21,431 bases of DNA from Lichenicoccus sp964245755 (GTDB taxonomy: Bacteria > Pseudomonadota > Alphaproteobacteria > Acetobacterales > Acetobacteraceae): positions 1 through 21,431 of the forward strand of contig CAXTNV010000054.1 in the NCBI GenBank assembly GCA_964245755.1, in the 5' to 3' direction. The translations under genes were made by a program, and so were the position numbers. Every line of letters starts with the position of its first letter. Within the stretch, counting starts at the first letter, position 1. The notes beneath the pieces were generated by a model. That model was given only the letters and a program-made list of their open reading frames with translations, made no database searches and was not told the origin of the DNA. Below are positions 6,822-14,516 of this stretch, in pieces.

Positions 6822-8371
6822 GCGCGTCGCGGCCCGTCGCCGGAGCTCTCGCCGGCTTCGGTGCCGGCGAGGAGCGCGAGCACGTCCTCCGGCTCGCGCC
6901 CTGCGGTCTCGATCTCGCCCGAGACCGCACCTTCGTTCAGCACCACCAGGCGGTCGGCAAGCTCCATGATCTCCTCGACTTCCGATGAGGTGACCAGCAC
7001 CCCCAGCCCGTCCTCGGCCAGGGTGCGGACCGCGCGATGCACCTCCGCCTTGGCGCCGACATCGATGCCCCGCGTGGGATCGTCCAGCATCACGACCCTG
7101 GGCTCAGTGCAGAGCGCCCGGGCGATCAGCACCTTCTGCTGGTTGCCGCCGGAGAGCTCCGAGATCAGGGCGGAGGGGCCGGTGGTGCGTATGCCGAGCG
7201 AGCGCACGTAGCGTTCGACCAGCTCGGTCTGCTTGCGGCGGGAGACGATGCCGAAGCGGGAGATCCGCGGCAGCATGGCGGCGGTGAGGTTCTCGCGCAC
7301 CGACAGGCGCGGGAAGATGCCCTCGGAGCGTCGATCCTCCGAAAGGAAGGCAAGGCCCTGGCGGATGCTGCGCGCCGGCGTGGGCGAGCCGAGACGCTGC
7401 CGGCCGAGCTGCACCTCGCCTCGATCCGGCGTCTCGGCGCCGTAGATCGCCTTGAGCGTCTCGGTGCGGCCGGAGCCGAGCAGCCCGGCCAGGCCGAGGA
7501 TCTCGCCGCGACGCACCGACAGCGACACGTCGACCACGCGCCGCCGCCACGACAGCCCGCGCACGCTGAGCGCCTTCGCGGTGCCGTCAGCCTCCTGCGT
7601 CACCGCCTGCGCGCGCGCCGCGCGCTCGCTCGCGGTGGGGCCGGCCTGCGTGGCCTCGCGGCCGAGCATCGCCGCGATCAGGCGGCCGCGCGGCAGGTCG
7701 GCCACCGCGGCAGCCTCCACCACCCGGCCGTCGCGCAGCACGGTCAGCCGGTCGCAGAGCCGATAGCACTCGGACAGGCGGTGGCTGACATAGACGATGC
7801 CCTTGCCTTCACGGCGCAGCTGTTCCACCACGCCGTAGAGCACGTCGACCTCTGCGCCGCTCAGCGCGGAGGTCGGTTCGTCCATGATGACGACGCGTGC
7901 GCCGAGCGAGACGACGCGGGCGATCGAGACCATCTGCTGCATCCCGAGCCCGAGGCTGCGAAGCGGCTGCCGGGGATCGATCTCGAGGCCGTAGCGTTTG
8001 AGCACGGCTTCCGACTGCCGGATCATGAGCGCCTGGTCGGTGAGGCAGCCGAGCCGGCGCGGTTCGCGGCCGAGATAGATGTTGGCGGCGACGCTGCGGT
8101 CGGGGATCAGGTTGATCTCCTGGTAGACGGCAGCGACCCCGGCATGCTGCGCGTCGCGCGGGCTGTCGAAGGAGACCGGCGTCTGTTCCAGCCACATCTC
8201 GCCGCTGCTCGGCTTGTGGAAGCCGGTGAGGATCTTGATCAGCGTCGACTTCCCGGCGCCGTTCTCACCCATCAGTCCGTGCACCTCGCCCGCCTTGAGG
8301 TCGAACGAGACGTCGCGCAGAGCAGGCACGTTGCCGAACACCTTGCTCAGATTGCGCGTGGTCAGGATCAC
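6818..8371 (-). CDS. CUT2 sugar ABC transporter dual-domain ATPase (YtfR/RbsA-like)
   Basis: A 517-residue tandem ATPase, the normal length for RbsA/MglA/YtfR proteins. Domain 1 has Walker A GENGAGKST (residues 35-43), Q-loop at YQE (83-85), a non-canonical signature LGLGMQQ (140-146) and Walker B VVIMDEPTSAL (160-170). Domain 2 has the usual degenerate Walker A GLLGSGRTE (296-304), a perfect LSGGNQQ signature (406-412) and Walker B VVMLDDPTRGIDVGAK (426-441). This mix of one intact and one degenerate half is standard for the class. One difference: in domain 2 the residue after the Walker B Asp is Asp431 where relatives normally have the catalytic Glu. Start is probably GTG at 8371, without a clear ribosome binding site. 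It powers import through the two permeases that follow. Confidence 0.92.
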   Translation of the reverse strand: MILTTRNLSKVFGNVPALRDVSFDLKAGEVHGLMGENGAGKSTLIKILTGFHKPSSGEMWLEQTPVSFDSPRDAQHAGVAAVYQEINLIPDRSVAANIYLGREPRRLGCLTDQALMIRQSEAVLKRYGLEIDPRQPLRSLGLGMQQMVSIARVVSLGARVVIMDEPTSALSGAEVDVLYGVVEQLRREGKGIVYVSHRLSECYRLCDRLTVLRDGRVVEAAAVADLPRGRLIAAMLGREATQAGPTASERAARAQAVTQEADGTAKALSVRGLSWRRRVVDVSLSVRRGEILGLAGLLGSGRTETLKAIYGAETPDRGEVQLGRQRLGSPTPARSIRQGLAFLSEDRRSEGIFPRLSVRENLTAAMLPRISRFGIVSRRKQTELVERYVRSLGIRTTGPSALISELSGGNQQKVLIARALCTEPRVVMLDDPTRGIDVGAKAEVHRAVRTLAEDGLGVLVTSSEVEEIMELADRLVVLNEGAVSGEIETAGREPEDVLALLAGTEAGESSGDGPRRA

Positions 8372-8631
8372 GGTCGGCGATGCCTTGCGTCCGGGCGATC
8401 ACGCGGGCGAGGCGGGAGCACCGTTTCGCAGCCACAGCATCGCCCTACCGTTCGGATCCGGAAACTCCGCTCCGCGCCGGGAGGCCGTGCATCGGATCTG
8501 TGGGGCAAGATCCCTCGCTTTTGCCGGGGCGCCGCGGAACGCCGTCTCCGGCGCGCAGCCTGCAGGCGCGTGACCGGCTCGATCACGCCACGCCTGTGAG
8601 GCGGTGTAGCGGCGTCGTATGCAAGGCTATC
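8372..8631. other. Intergenic gap inside the ABC operon
   Basis: A 260-bp gap between the binding-protein gene and the ATPase gene, unusually wide compared with the overlapping genes that follow. It holds a short hairpin CGCCT-GTG-AGGCG at 8591-8603, 28 nt after the binding-protein stop, and a looser GCGCCG/CGGCGC pair (8529-8534 with 8549-8554). Such hairpins commonly lower downstream expression so that the binding protein is made in excess; here this is inference. No gene recognised. Confidence 0.45.
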
Positions 8632-9684
8632 CTAGTAGGGCGTGCCCTGCTTGAGTGCCACCGCAGCACCCGCCTTGTTGTAGAGGCCGTCCTTCATGAT
8701 GAGCTTCTGCGGCACCGGCTTGCCGGCGAACCACCCGTCCAGCGCCTGGAACGAAAGCGGCCCGAAGCGCGGGTTGGTCTCCACGTCCGCCTGTGCCCGG
8801 CCGGCCGCGATCGCCTGAACCAGCGTCTTGGTGCCGTCGATCGAGACGATCGCGATGTCTCGGCCCGGCCGCTTGCCGCCCTGCTGGATGGCGCGCATGG
8901 CGCCGAGCGTCATGACGTCGGCGTGCGAGTACAGGGCGTTCGCAGTCGAATGTGCGAGCAGCATCTGCTCCATCACGCGCTGCGCATCCGTTGCCGACCA
9001 GTTGCCGGTCTGGGCTGCCAGCAGATGCATGTCGGGATGCTTCTTCAGCCCGTCGGCGAAGCCCTGGGTGCGTTCCGTCTCGACCGCGTTGCCGTAGGCG
9101 CCCTGTATCTCGACGATCTCCGCCTTGCCCCCGGTGGCCGCCGCCAACGCGTCGGCGGAGCGCTGCCCCTGGACGTAGAAGTCCGAGCCGATATTGGTGA
9201 TGAAGTTGCGGCACGGCGTGCCCGCTGTCACGCGATCGATCGTCACCACCGGAATGTTCTTCGCGGCGGCCTGTTCGAGCGCCGGCTGCAGCCCGGTCGC
9301 ATTCAGGGGCGCCACGATGATCGCCTTCGCGCCCTGGCTGATCATGCTCTCGATATCGGCGACCTGCTTGGCCTGATCGTCGTTCGCGTTGGTGTAGAGC
9401 AGCCGCCCCACGCCGAGCTTCTTCGCGCTCGCCCTGACGGAATTGGTCTCCGCGGCGCGGAACGGGTTCTGCTCGTTCTCGGATTGCGAGAAGCCGACGA
9501 TCATGCCGGAGATCGAGGCGTGGTTCGGTGCCGGATTGGTGCACGCGGCGGAGGAGGTAGTGCCCACCACCTGGGCACCCGCCTGATCGGTCGCCTGGGC
9601 CAGCGCAGGCGCCGCGAGCAGGCTCGACAGCACACCGGCAGCCAGCGAGGTCCCGAAGCGGAACCCGAACGACGCCTGAGTCAT
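8632..9684 (-). CDS. Periplasmic sugar-binding protein of CUT2 ABC importer (YtfQ-like)
   Basis: A 350-residue periplasmic-binding-protein-I fold protein. The first 31 residues form a signal peptide (basic start, hydrophobic core, cleavage after ALAQA). The mature part has MIVGFSQSENEQNPFRAAETNS, KQVADIESMISQGAKAIIVAPLNATGLQPAL, VVTIDRVTAGTPC, an EIVEIQGAYGNAVETERTQGFADGL hinge block and VSIDGTKTLVQAI, a pattern closest in my memory to YtfQ, the galactofuranose-binding protein. The mature protein has exactly two cysteines (48 and 158, counted from the ATG at 9684), perhaps a disulfide tying an N-terminal extension of about 30 residues to the core. I prefer the ATG at 9684, which gives a normal signal peptide; an ATG six codons upstream (9702) is also in frame, and neither has a textbook ribosome binding site. 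First gene of the importer operon. Confidence 0.9.
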   Translation of the reverse strand: MTQASFGFRFGTSLAAGVLSSLLAAPALAQATDQAGAQVVGTTSSAACTNPAPNHASISGMIVGFSQSENEQNPFRAAETNSVRASAKKLGVGRLLYTNANDDQAKQVADIESMISQGAKAIIVAPLNATGLQPALEQAAAKNIPVVTIDRVTAGTPCRNFITNIGSDFYVQGQRSADALAAATGGKAEIVEIQGAYGNAVETERTQGFADGLKKHPDMHLLAAQTGNWSATDAQRVMEQMLLAHSTANALYSHADVMTLGAMRAIQQGGKRPGRDIAIVSIDGTKTLVQAIAAGRAQADVETNPRFGPLSFQALDGWFAGKPVPQKLIMKDGLYNKAGAAVALKQGTPY

Positions 9685-9702
9685 GATCGTTTCAACCCCC
9701 AT

Positions 9703-10054
9703 GGTCGCGAGCCTGATCGGGCGCGTCTGCGCGGCCCTGATGACCCGGATTGCGCGCGAGCTTATGAACCTGGGTTATGTCTGACAATACGCCGTTCGGA
9801 GATAATTGACGGCACCCCCGCCGGGCCGGCTGCGAGCTTGAGCAGGGGATGCGGCGAGGGAATAGGAGTGCCGCGCCGAGCGCAAGGCAGGGGCGTCCCA
9901 CCGTCGCGGAGCCACCTTGATCGAGAACCGCCGGGTCAGGTCGGGTGCGCGCACGCACTGTCGGCGGCAAAATCGCTGCGCTATCGTGCGCGGCCTTCGC
10001 CGGGCGATGCAGGCCAAGGCGTCAAGCGTCCCGGCAGCGAAAGGGAGGAACACC
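9703..10054. promoter_or_regulatory. Divergent promoter region between ABC importer and dioxygenase cluster
   Basis: A 350-bp region separating the minus-strand importer operon from the plus-strand catabolic cluster, so it should carry both promoters. On the minus strand TTGTCA (9782-9787) and TAAGCT (9759-9764) are spaced by 17 bp; the first is one base off the sigma-70 -35 consensus and the second is a weak -10. The spacer contains the small symmetric element AACC-TG-GGTT (9767-9776), a possible operator. I see no comparably good promoter for the plus-strand side; the strong AAGGGAGGAA at 10041-10050 is the dioxygenase ribosome binding site. No local-regulator gene is nearby. Confidence 0.4.
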
Positions 10055-10909
10055 ATGTCGATCACCGCACCGGCCGGGACGACACCGATCGAGGACACCG
10101 TCTCCGGCCTCGATATCGTCGGCGACGCGGCGACGCTGCGGCACGACGGCGTGGTCGGGCTCAAGACCGCCTTCTCGCGCGACTGGGTCGCGCAGCTCAA
10201 CGACGACATGATGACCGCGTTCTGGGAGGCCATCCAACGGCCGGGCGGGGCCATCGGGCGCGGCCGCAGGCGCTGGTACGTCGAGCTCCACCCCGAGGCG
10301 CTGAGCGGCTTCGTGGCGCTCGCCACGCACCCGTGGGTGACTGCGATGGCGACCGAGATCCTGGGCCCGGACTACCAGATCGTCGAGGTGGGTTTCGACA
10401 CGCCGTTCCAGGGTGCCAAGCACCAGCCCTGGCACCGCGATTTCGCCTCGCCGCCGGAAAGCTTCAGGGACCGGCGCATCACCTCGCTGGCCTTCAACGT
10501 CACCGGGGTCGACGTGACCCCCGACATGGGGCCGTTCGAGGTGGCGCCCGGCACGCACTGGGACGATGGGCGCGACTGGAACCACGAGATGTTCCCGCCG
10601 GAAGCCAGCTGGGGCCGCTTCAACGACCGGGCGACGCGGAAATACCCGCAGATGGGGGACATCTCCTGCCGGTCGGCCCTCACCGTGCATCGCGGGACCG
10701 CTCATCCGTCGCCGATCGCCCGTCCTGTCCTGGTGCTGGGCTTCGATGCGCCGGGCGCCGGCCACGCCGCCCTGCACGACATGATGGTGACGCGAGCCTA
10801 TCACGACGCGCTGCCACCGGTCCTGCGCGACCACCTCAACTGCCGGGTGGTCGAGGCGCTGGTGCCGATCACGCAGAAGCACGACATCGAGGGGCTGGTC
10901 ATGGGCTGA
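10055..10909 (+). CDS. PhyH-type Fe(II)/2-oxoglutarate-dependent dioxygenase
   Basis: A 284-residue protein of the phytanoyl-CoA dioxygenase (PhyH) superfamily. The iron triad is visible: His127-Arg-Asp129 (in HQPWHRDF) and distal His212 in TVHRGTAHPSPIARPVL, with Arg223 eleven residues later as the 2-oxoglutarate carboxylate ligand. The block DMGPFEVAPGTHWDD at 157-171 is the typical GxxxxxPGSH strand before it. Members hydroxylate diverse small molecules, including CoA thioesters, amino acids and natural products; the reaction consumes O2 and 2-oxoglutarate. Substrate here is unknown. The ATG at 10055 is chosen because AAGGGAGGAA precedes it by about five bases and the extra upstream codons back to 9917 show no family likeness. 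It leads a plus-strand cluster with a reductase, a lactonase and a transporter. Confidence 0.85.
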   Translation: MSITAPAGTTPIEDTVSGLDIVGDAATLRHDGVVGLKTAFSRDWVAQLNDDMMTAFWEAIQRPGGAIGRGRRRWYVELHPEALSGFVALATHPWVTAMATEILGPDYQIVEVGFDTPFQGAKHQPWHRDFASPPESFRDRRITSLAFNVTGVDVTPDMGPFEVAPGTHWDDGRDWNHEMFPPEASWGRFNDRATRKYPQMGDISCRSALTVHRGTAHPSPIARPVLVLGFDAPGAGHAALHDMMVTRAYHDALPPVLRDHLNCRVVEALVPITQKHDIEGLVMG

Positions 10910-10945
10910 GCCGTCCCCCGAATGTCCGGCGTCGAGGAGAACATC

Positions 10946-12007
10946 ATGGAGGCCGGTCGCAAGGTCCTGATCGCGGGCGTCCACGGCGTCATCGGCCGAG
11001 CCGCCGCGAGTCACTTCGCTGACGTGCCGGACACGAAGGTCTACGGCCTGTCGCGCCGCACCGATGCCGGCCTGCCCGGTGTCGAGCAGATCGCCGTCGA
11101 CCTGCTGCGGCCGGACGACGTGCGCGGCAAGCTCGGCGGGATCACGGACGTCACGCACGTCGTGTTCGGCGCCTACCTGGAGAGGCCTACGGCGGAGGAG
11201 AGGAGCGAGATCAACGTGGCAATGCTCCGCAATCTGCTCGACGTGGTGGAGCAGACCGCGCCGGAGTTGCGCCACGTCACCTTCTACCAGGGCGGAAAGG
11301 CATACGGCGCCGATCTCGGTCCGTTCAAGACGCCGGCGCGCGAGGACGACCCGCGGCTGATGCCACCCAACTTCTACTACGATCAGGAAGACCTGATCCG
11401 GGCGCGTAGCGCGCGTGCCTCATGGAGCTTCACCGCCTTGCGTCCGGAAGCGGTCTGCGGCTTCGCCCTGGGCAACCCGATGAACCTCACGATGGTCATC
11501 GCCGTCTATGCCGCCATGTCCAAGGAGCTCGGCCTGCCCCTGCGGTTTCCCGGCACCGAAGCGGCGTATCGGGCGCTCTATCAGGTGACTTCGGCCGACA
11601 TCCTGGCGCAGGCGGCGGACTGGGCCGGCGTGAGCGAGGCGGCACGCGGCGAGATCTTCAACATCACCAACGGCGACTATTTCCGCTGGCAGCATCTGTG
11701 GCCGCGCATCGCGCGCGCCTTCGACATGGAGGTGGCGGAGCCGGTGCCGACGCCGCTCGCGACCTACATGGCCGACAAGGGCGAGCTCTGGGCGCGGATG
11801 ACCAAGAAGTATGACTTGCGTCCCATCCGCTACCAGTCCCTGGTGTCCTGGCCATTCGGGGATTTCATCTTCAACAGCGGCTTCGACAACATCAGCAGCA
11901 CGATCAAGGCGCGGCGCGCGGGCTTCCAGTCCTGTATCGACACCGAGGACATGTTCACGATGTTCTTCGACCGCCTGCGCGCCGATCGCATCATACCGCA
12001 ATCCTGA
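10946..12007 (+). CDS. PRISE-type extended SDR (progesterone 5-beta-reductase/iridoid synthase-like)
   Basis: A 353-residue extended short-chain dehydrogenase. The N-terminal dinucleotide motif is GVHGVIG (11-17). It lacks the ordinary YxxxK and instead has the PRISE pattern: TFYQGGKAYGADLGPF with Lys118, and PPNFYYDQEDL with Tyr145, the residues equivalent to the Lys/Tyr pair of plant progesterone 5-beta-reductase and iridoid synthase. LRPEAVCGFALGNPMNL and NITNGDYFRWQHLWPRIA are further family blocks. PRISE enzymes reduce activated C=C bonds of enones with NADPH. ATG at 10946 is preferred over the one eight codons earlier (10922), since GAGGAGA sits five bases before it. It follows the dioxygenase gene by 36 bp, so the two are probably co-transcribed. 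Many bacterial homologues are annotated only as NAD-dependent epimerase; the reaction here is inference. Confidence 0.83.
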   Translation: MEAGRKVLIAGVHGVIGRAAASHFADVPDTKVYGLSRRTDAGLPGVEQIAVDLLRPDDVRGKLGGITDVTHVVFGAYLERPTAEERSEINVAMLRNLLDVVEQTAPELRHVTFYQGGKAYGADLGPFKTPAREDDPRLMPPNFYYDQEDLIRARSARASWSFTALRPEAVCGFALGNPMNLTMVIAVYAAMSKELGLPLRFPGTEAAYRALYQVTSADILAQAADWAGVSEAARGEIFNITNGDYFRWQHLWPRIARAFDMEVAEPVPTPLATYMADKGELWARMTKKYDLRPIRYQSLVSWPFGDFIFNSGFDNISSTIKARRAGFQSCIDTEDMFTMFFDRLRADRIIPQS

Positions 12008-12046
12008 CCGCACTCTGGCGGACGACGAAAAGCAGGGAGTGACGAC

Positions 12047-13045
12047 ATGAACTGGACCGCGCTCGCTGGTGGCGATGCACCGTTCGGCCGGTATTCTCCG
12101 CTTCCGCTCGGCGACCTCCCAGGCACTCGTTACCCGAACCCCTGCATCGAGGTGCTCGACAAGCGTTTCACCGCCAAGCAGGGCAACGCTGCGATCCAGC
12201 GTCTGGCGACCGGTTTTGGCTGGGCCGAAGGCCCGGTCTACTTCGCCGACGGCGGCTACCTGTTGTGGAGCGACATTCCGAACAACCGCATCATGCGCTG
12301 GCTCGAAGAGGACGGCCATGTCAGTGTCTTCCGTGCCAACAGCCACCACGGCAACGGCAACACCCGGGACCGCCAGGGGCACCTGCTGACGTGCGAGCAC
12401 GACACGCGTCGGGTCACGCGCACCGAGCGGGACGGCAGCATCAGCGTCGTGATGGACCGCTACGACGGCAAGCGCCTGAACGCGCCGAACGACATCATCG
12501 TCGCCTCGGATGGCGCGATCTGGTTCACCGACCCCGGGTACGGCATCGACGGTCCGTATGAAGGCCACGCGGCGGATGCGGAGCTCGGCCGGCATGTCTA
12601 TCGTCTCGAGCCATCGACGGGCACGGCGACCATCGTGGCGGACGATTTCATCCGTCCCAACGGCCTCGCGTTCTCGCCCGATGAGCGTCGGCTCTACATC
12701 GTCGATAGCGGGATCACCCATGGCGGCCCGTCGCATATCCGGGTGTTCGACGTCGATCAGGATCGCCTGCGCAACGGACGGGTGTTCGCGGAGGATTTCG
12801 CCCCCGGCTTCACCGACGGGCTACGTTGCGACATCCAGGGCAACGTGTGGTGCAGCATGGGTTGGGCCGATCCCGCCGAGGACGGCGTGCGCTGCTATGC
12901 GGCGAGCGGGGATCTGATCGGCAAGATCCATCTTCCGGAGACGTGCGCCAACCTGTGTTTCGGCGGCAAGAAGAACCACCGACTCTTCATGGCGGCGAGC
13001 ACGTCGCTCTACGCGGTGTATCTCAACACCGCGGGGGCGGCGTAG
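12047..13045 (+). CDS. SMP-30/gluconolactonase-family lactonase
   Basis: A 332-residue six-bladed beta-propeller of the SMP-30/gluconolactonase/luciferase-like family, which hydrolyses sugar lactones with a divalent metal. The expected metal ligands can be seen: Glu61 in GWAEGPVYF, Asn148 in NAPNDII, and Asp257 in FTDGLRCD, with the RPNGLAFSPDERRLYIVDS block (203-221) between them and SDIPNNRIMRW (75-85) near the start. No signal peptide, so cytoplasmic. It begins 39 bp after the reductase gene and has CAGGGAG upstream of its ATG. In the cluster it could open a lactone produced by the dioxygenase/reductase pair or by an oxidised sugar; that role is inference. Confidence 0.9.
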   Translation: MNWTALAGGDAPFGRYSPLPLGDLPGTRYPNPCIEVLDKRFTAKQGNAAIQRLATGFGWAEGPVYFADGGYLLWSDIPNNRIMRWLEEDGHVSVFRANSHHGNGNTRDRQGHLLTCEHDTRRVTRTERDGSISVVMDRYDGKRLNAPNDIIVASDGAIWFTDPGYGIDGPYEGHAADAELGRHVYRLEPSTGTATIVADDFIRPNGLAFSPDERRLYIVDSGITHGGPSHIRVFDVDQDRLRNGRVFAEDFAPGFTDGLRCDIQGNVWCSMGWADPAEDGVRCYAASGDLIGKIHLPETCANLCFGGKKNHRLFMAASTSLYAVYLNTAGAA

Positions 13046-13064
13046 CTCGGGTCCTGCCGCCGTG

Positions 13065-13108
13065 CTGCGGATCACGCCGCCACCATAGGACACGAACACG
13101 ATCCGCAG
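13065..13108. repeat. 9-bp perfect inverted repeat between lactonase and MFS genes
   Basis: CTGCGGATC (13065-13073) and GATCCGCAG (13100-13108) are exact inverse complements separated by 26 nt, 20 nt after the lactonase stop and 61 nt before the MFS start. It may be an mRNA hairpin that trims or partly ends the upstream transcript, or an operator for a separate MFS promoter. There is no U-tract. Confidence 0.5.
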
Positions 13109-13168
13109 GCTGACCTGCCAGACCGGCGCAAGAACCGGTGCAGGAACCAAGAATGGGAGGATATCGCC

Positions 13169-14488
13169 ATGTCGATCAGTGCGGCAGGCACGACGACCGC
13201 AAGCACCCGCAACCGCACGCTCATGCCGCCGGCGCGGTGGCTGATGGTCTGGCTGTGCTTCATGGCGCTCGCGGTCAACTACACCGACCGCGCCAACTTG
13301 GCCGTCGCTGCACCCAGCATCAAGCAGGCGCTGCACCTCGACAGCACCACCATGGGCTTCCTGCTCGGTTCGTTCTTCTGGACGTATGCCATCATGCAGC
13401 TTCCGGCCGGCTGGCTGGTCGACCGTTACGGCGCGCGCCTGATGTTCCCGATCGCGGTGTGCTGGTGGTCGCTGTTCACCGCCCTGACCGCGGTGGCCAA
13501 CTCGGCGGCCGCCCTGTTCGGCTTCCGCCTGCTGCTCGGCGCGGGCGAGGCTGGCGGCTACCCATCTTCCGCGCGCGTCGTGGCACGCTGGTTCCCGCCG
13601 CATGAACGCGGCATCGCCTCGTCGATCTTCGACTCCGGTTCGCGCGTCGGAAACCTCGTGGCGATCCCGCTCTGCGCCTGGCTGATCAGCTCGTTCGGCT
13701 GGCGCGCCTCGTTCGTCGCGACCGGCCTGCTCGGCTTCGTCTGGACGGCGGCATGGCTCGTGATCTACCGCAAGCCCGAGCGTCATCCCGACGTCACGCC
13801 GGAGGCGCTGCGCGAGATCGAGCAGAGCCGGGCGGCGCCGGCGGTCGGCGAACCGAGGCTCCGCTGGTCGTCGCTGTTCCGCTACCGCACTGTCTGGGGC
13901 ATGATGATCGGGTTCTTCTGCCTCAACTTCGTCATCTATTTCTTCATCACGTGGTTTCCGACCTACCTGATGTCGGCACGGCACTTCTCGCTCAAGCAGT
14001 TCGGCGTCCTCGGGCTGATCCCGGGGCTGATCGCGGTGCCGGGCGGCTGGCTCGGCGGCTTCACGTCGGACTGGCTGTACCGCCGCGGCTGGAGCCTGAC
14101 GGCGGCGCGCAAGACGTGCCTCGTGGGCGGCATGCTGCTGTCGTCGGTCATCACCTTCGCCGCCATCGTGCCGGAAGCGTGGATGGCGCTCGCGCTGTTC
14201 GGCATCGCCTACGCGTCCCTCGCCTTCACCGCGGCGAGCATCTGGTCACTGCCCGGGGATGTTGCCCCGACCCGCGCCCATGTCGCGTCCATCGGCGGGA
14301 TCCAGAACTTCGCCTCCAACCTCGCCGGCGTCGTCACCACCAGCTTCACCGGCATGATGCTGACCATCACCCACGGCTCGTTCGTGATCCCGCTCGCCAC
14401 CGCCGGCCTGCTCTGCCTGCTGGGTGCCGCGAGCTACCTGTTCATCGTCGGCCGGATCGAGCCTCTGCCGGTCGCCGGGGCTCGCTGA
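13169..14488 (+). CDS. MFS transporter, anion:cation symporter (ACS) family
   Basis: A 439-residue, 12-helix major facilitator. NYTDRANLAVAAPSIKQALHLDSTTMGFLLGSFFWTYAIMQLPAGWLVDRYGAR near the N-terminus and LLLGAGEAGGYPSSARVVARWFPPHERGIASSIFDSGSRVG in helices 4-5 are hallmark ACS blocks, shared with GudP/ExuT/DgoT-type hexuronate, glucarate and galactonate transporters. ACS members import organic anions, often sugar acids, with protons. That fits a lactonase just upstream, since lactone opening gives a sugar acid. GGGAGGA lies about nine bases before the ATG. It closes the plus-strand cluster and converges on the IspD-IspF-like gene 28 bp away. Exact substrate unknown. Confidence 0.9.
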   Translation: MSISAAGTTTASTRNRTLMPPARWLMVWLCFMALAVNYTDRANLAVAAPSIKQALHLDSTTMGFLLGSFFWTYAIMQLPAGWLVDRYGARLMFPIAVCWWSLFTALTAVANSAAALFGFRLLLGAGEAGGYPSSARVVARWFPPHERGIASSIFDSGSRVGNLVAIPLCAWLISSFGWRASFVATGLLGFVWTAAWLVIYRKPERHPDVTPEALREIEQSRAAPAVGEPRLRWSSLFRYRTVWGMMIGFFCLNFVIYFFITWFPTYLMSARHFSLKQFGVLGLIPGLIAVPGGWLGGFTSDWLYRRGWSLTAARKTCLVGGMLLSSVITFAAIVPEAWMALALFGIAYASLAFTAASIWSLPGDVAPTRAHVASIGGIQNFASNLAGVVTTSFTGMMLTITHGSFVIPLATAGLLCLLGAASYLFIVGRIEPLPVAGAR

Positions 14489-14497
14489 AGCGGACGA

Positions 14498-14512
14498 GGC
14501 GCCACCGGCGCC
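14498..14512. terminator. Small GC hairpin between convergent genes
   Basis: GGCGCC-ACC-GGCGCC lies in the 28-bp gap between the MFS stop and the IspD-IspF-like stop. It is symmetric and could serve both transcripts, but it has no U-tract and the stem is only 6 bp, so this is a weak call. Confidence 0.3.
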
Positions 14513-14516
14513 GCGG

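Noticed and set aside
4789..6930. 713-residue minus-strand open frame across both permeases
   Set aside because: Shadow of the two permease genes in another frame, very Arg-rich, without membrane segments.
8380..11022. 880-residue plus-strand open frame
   Set aside because: It is antisense to the binding-protein gene and out of phase with the dioxygenase; long antisense frames are expected in GC-rich DNA and this one has no recognisable domain.
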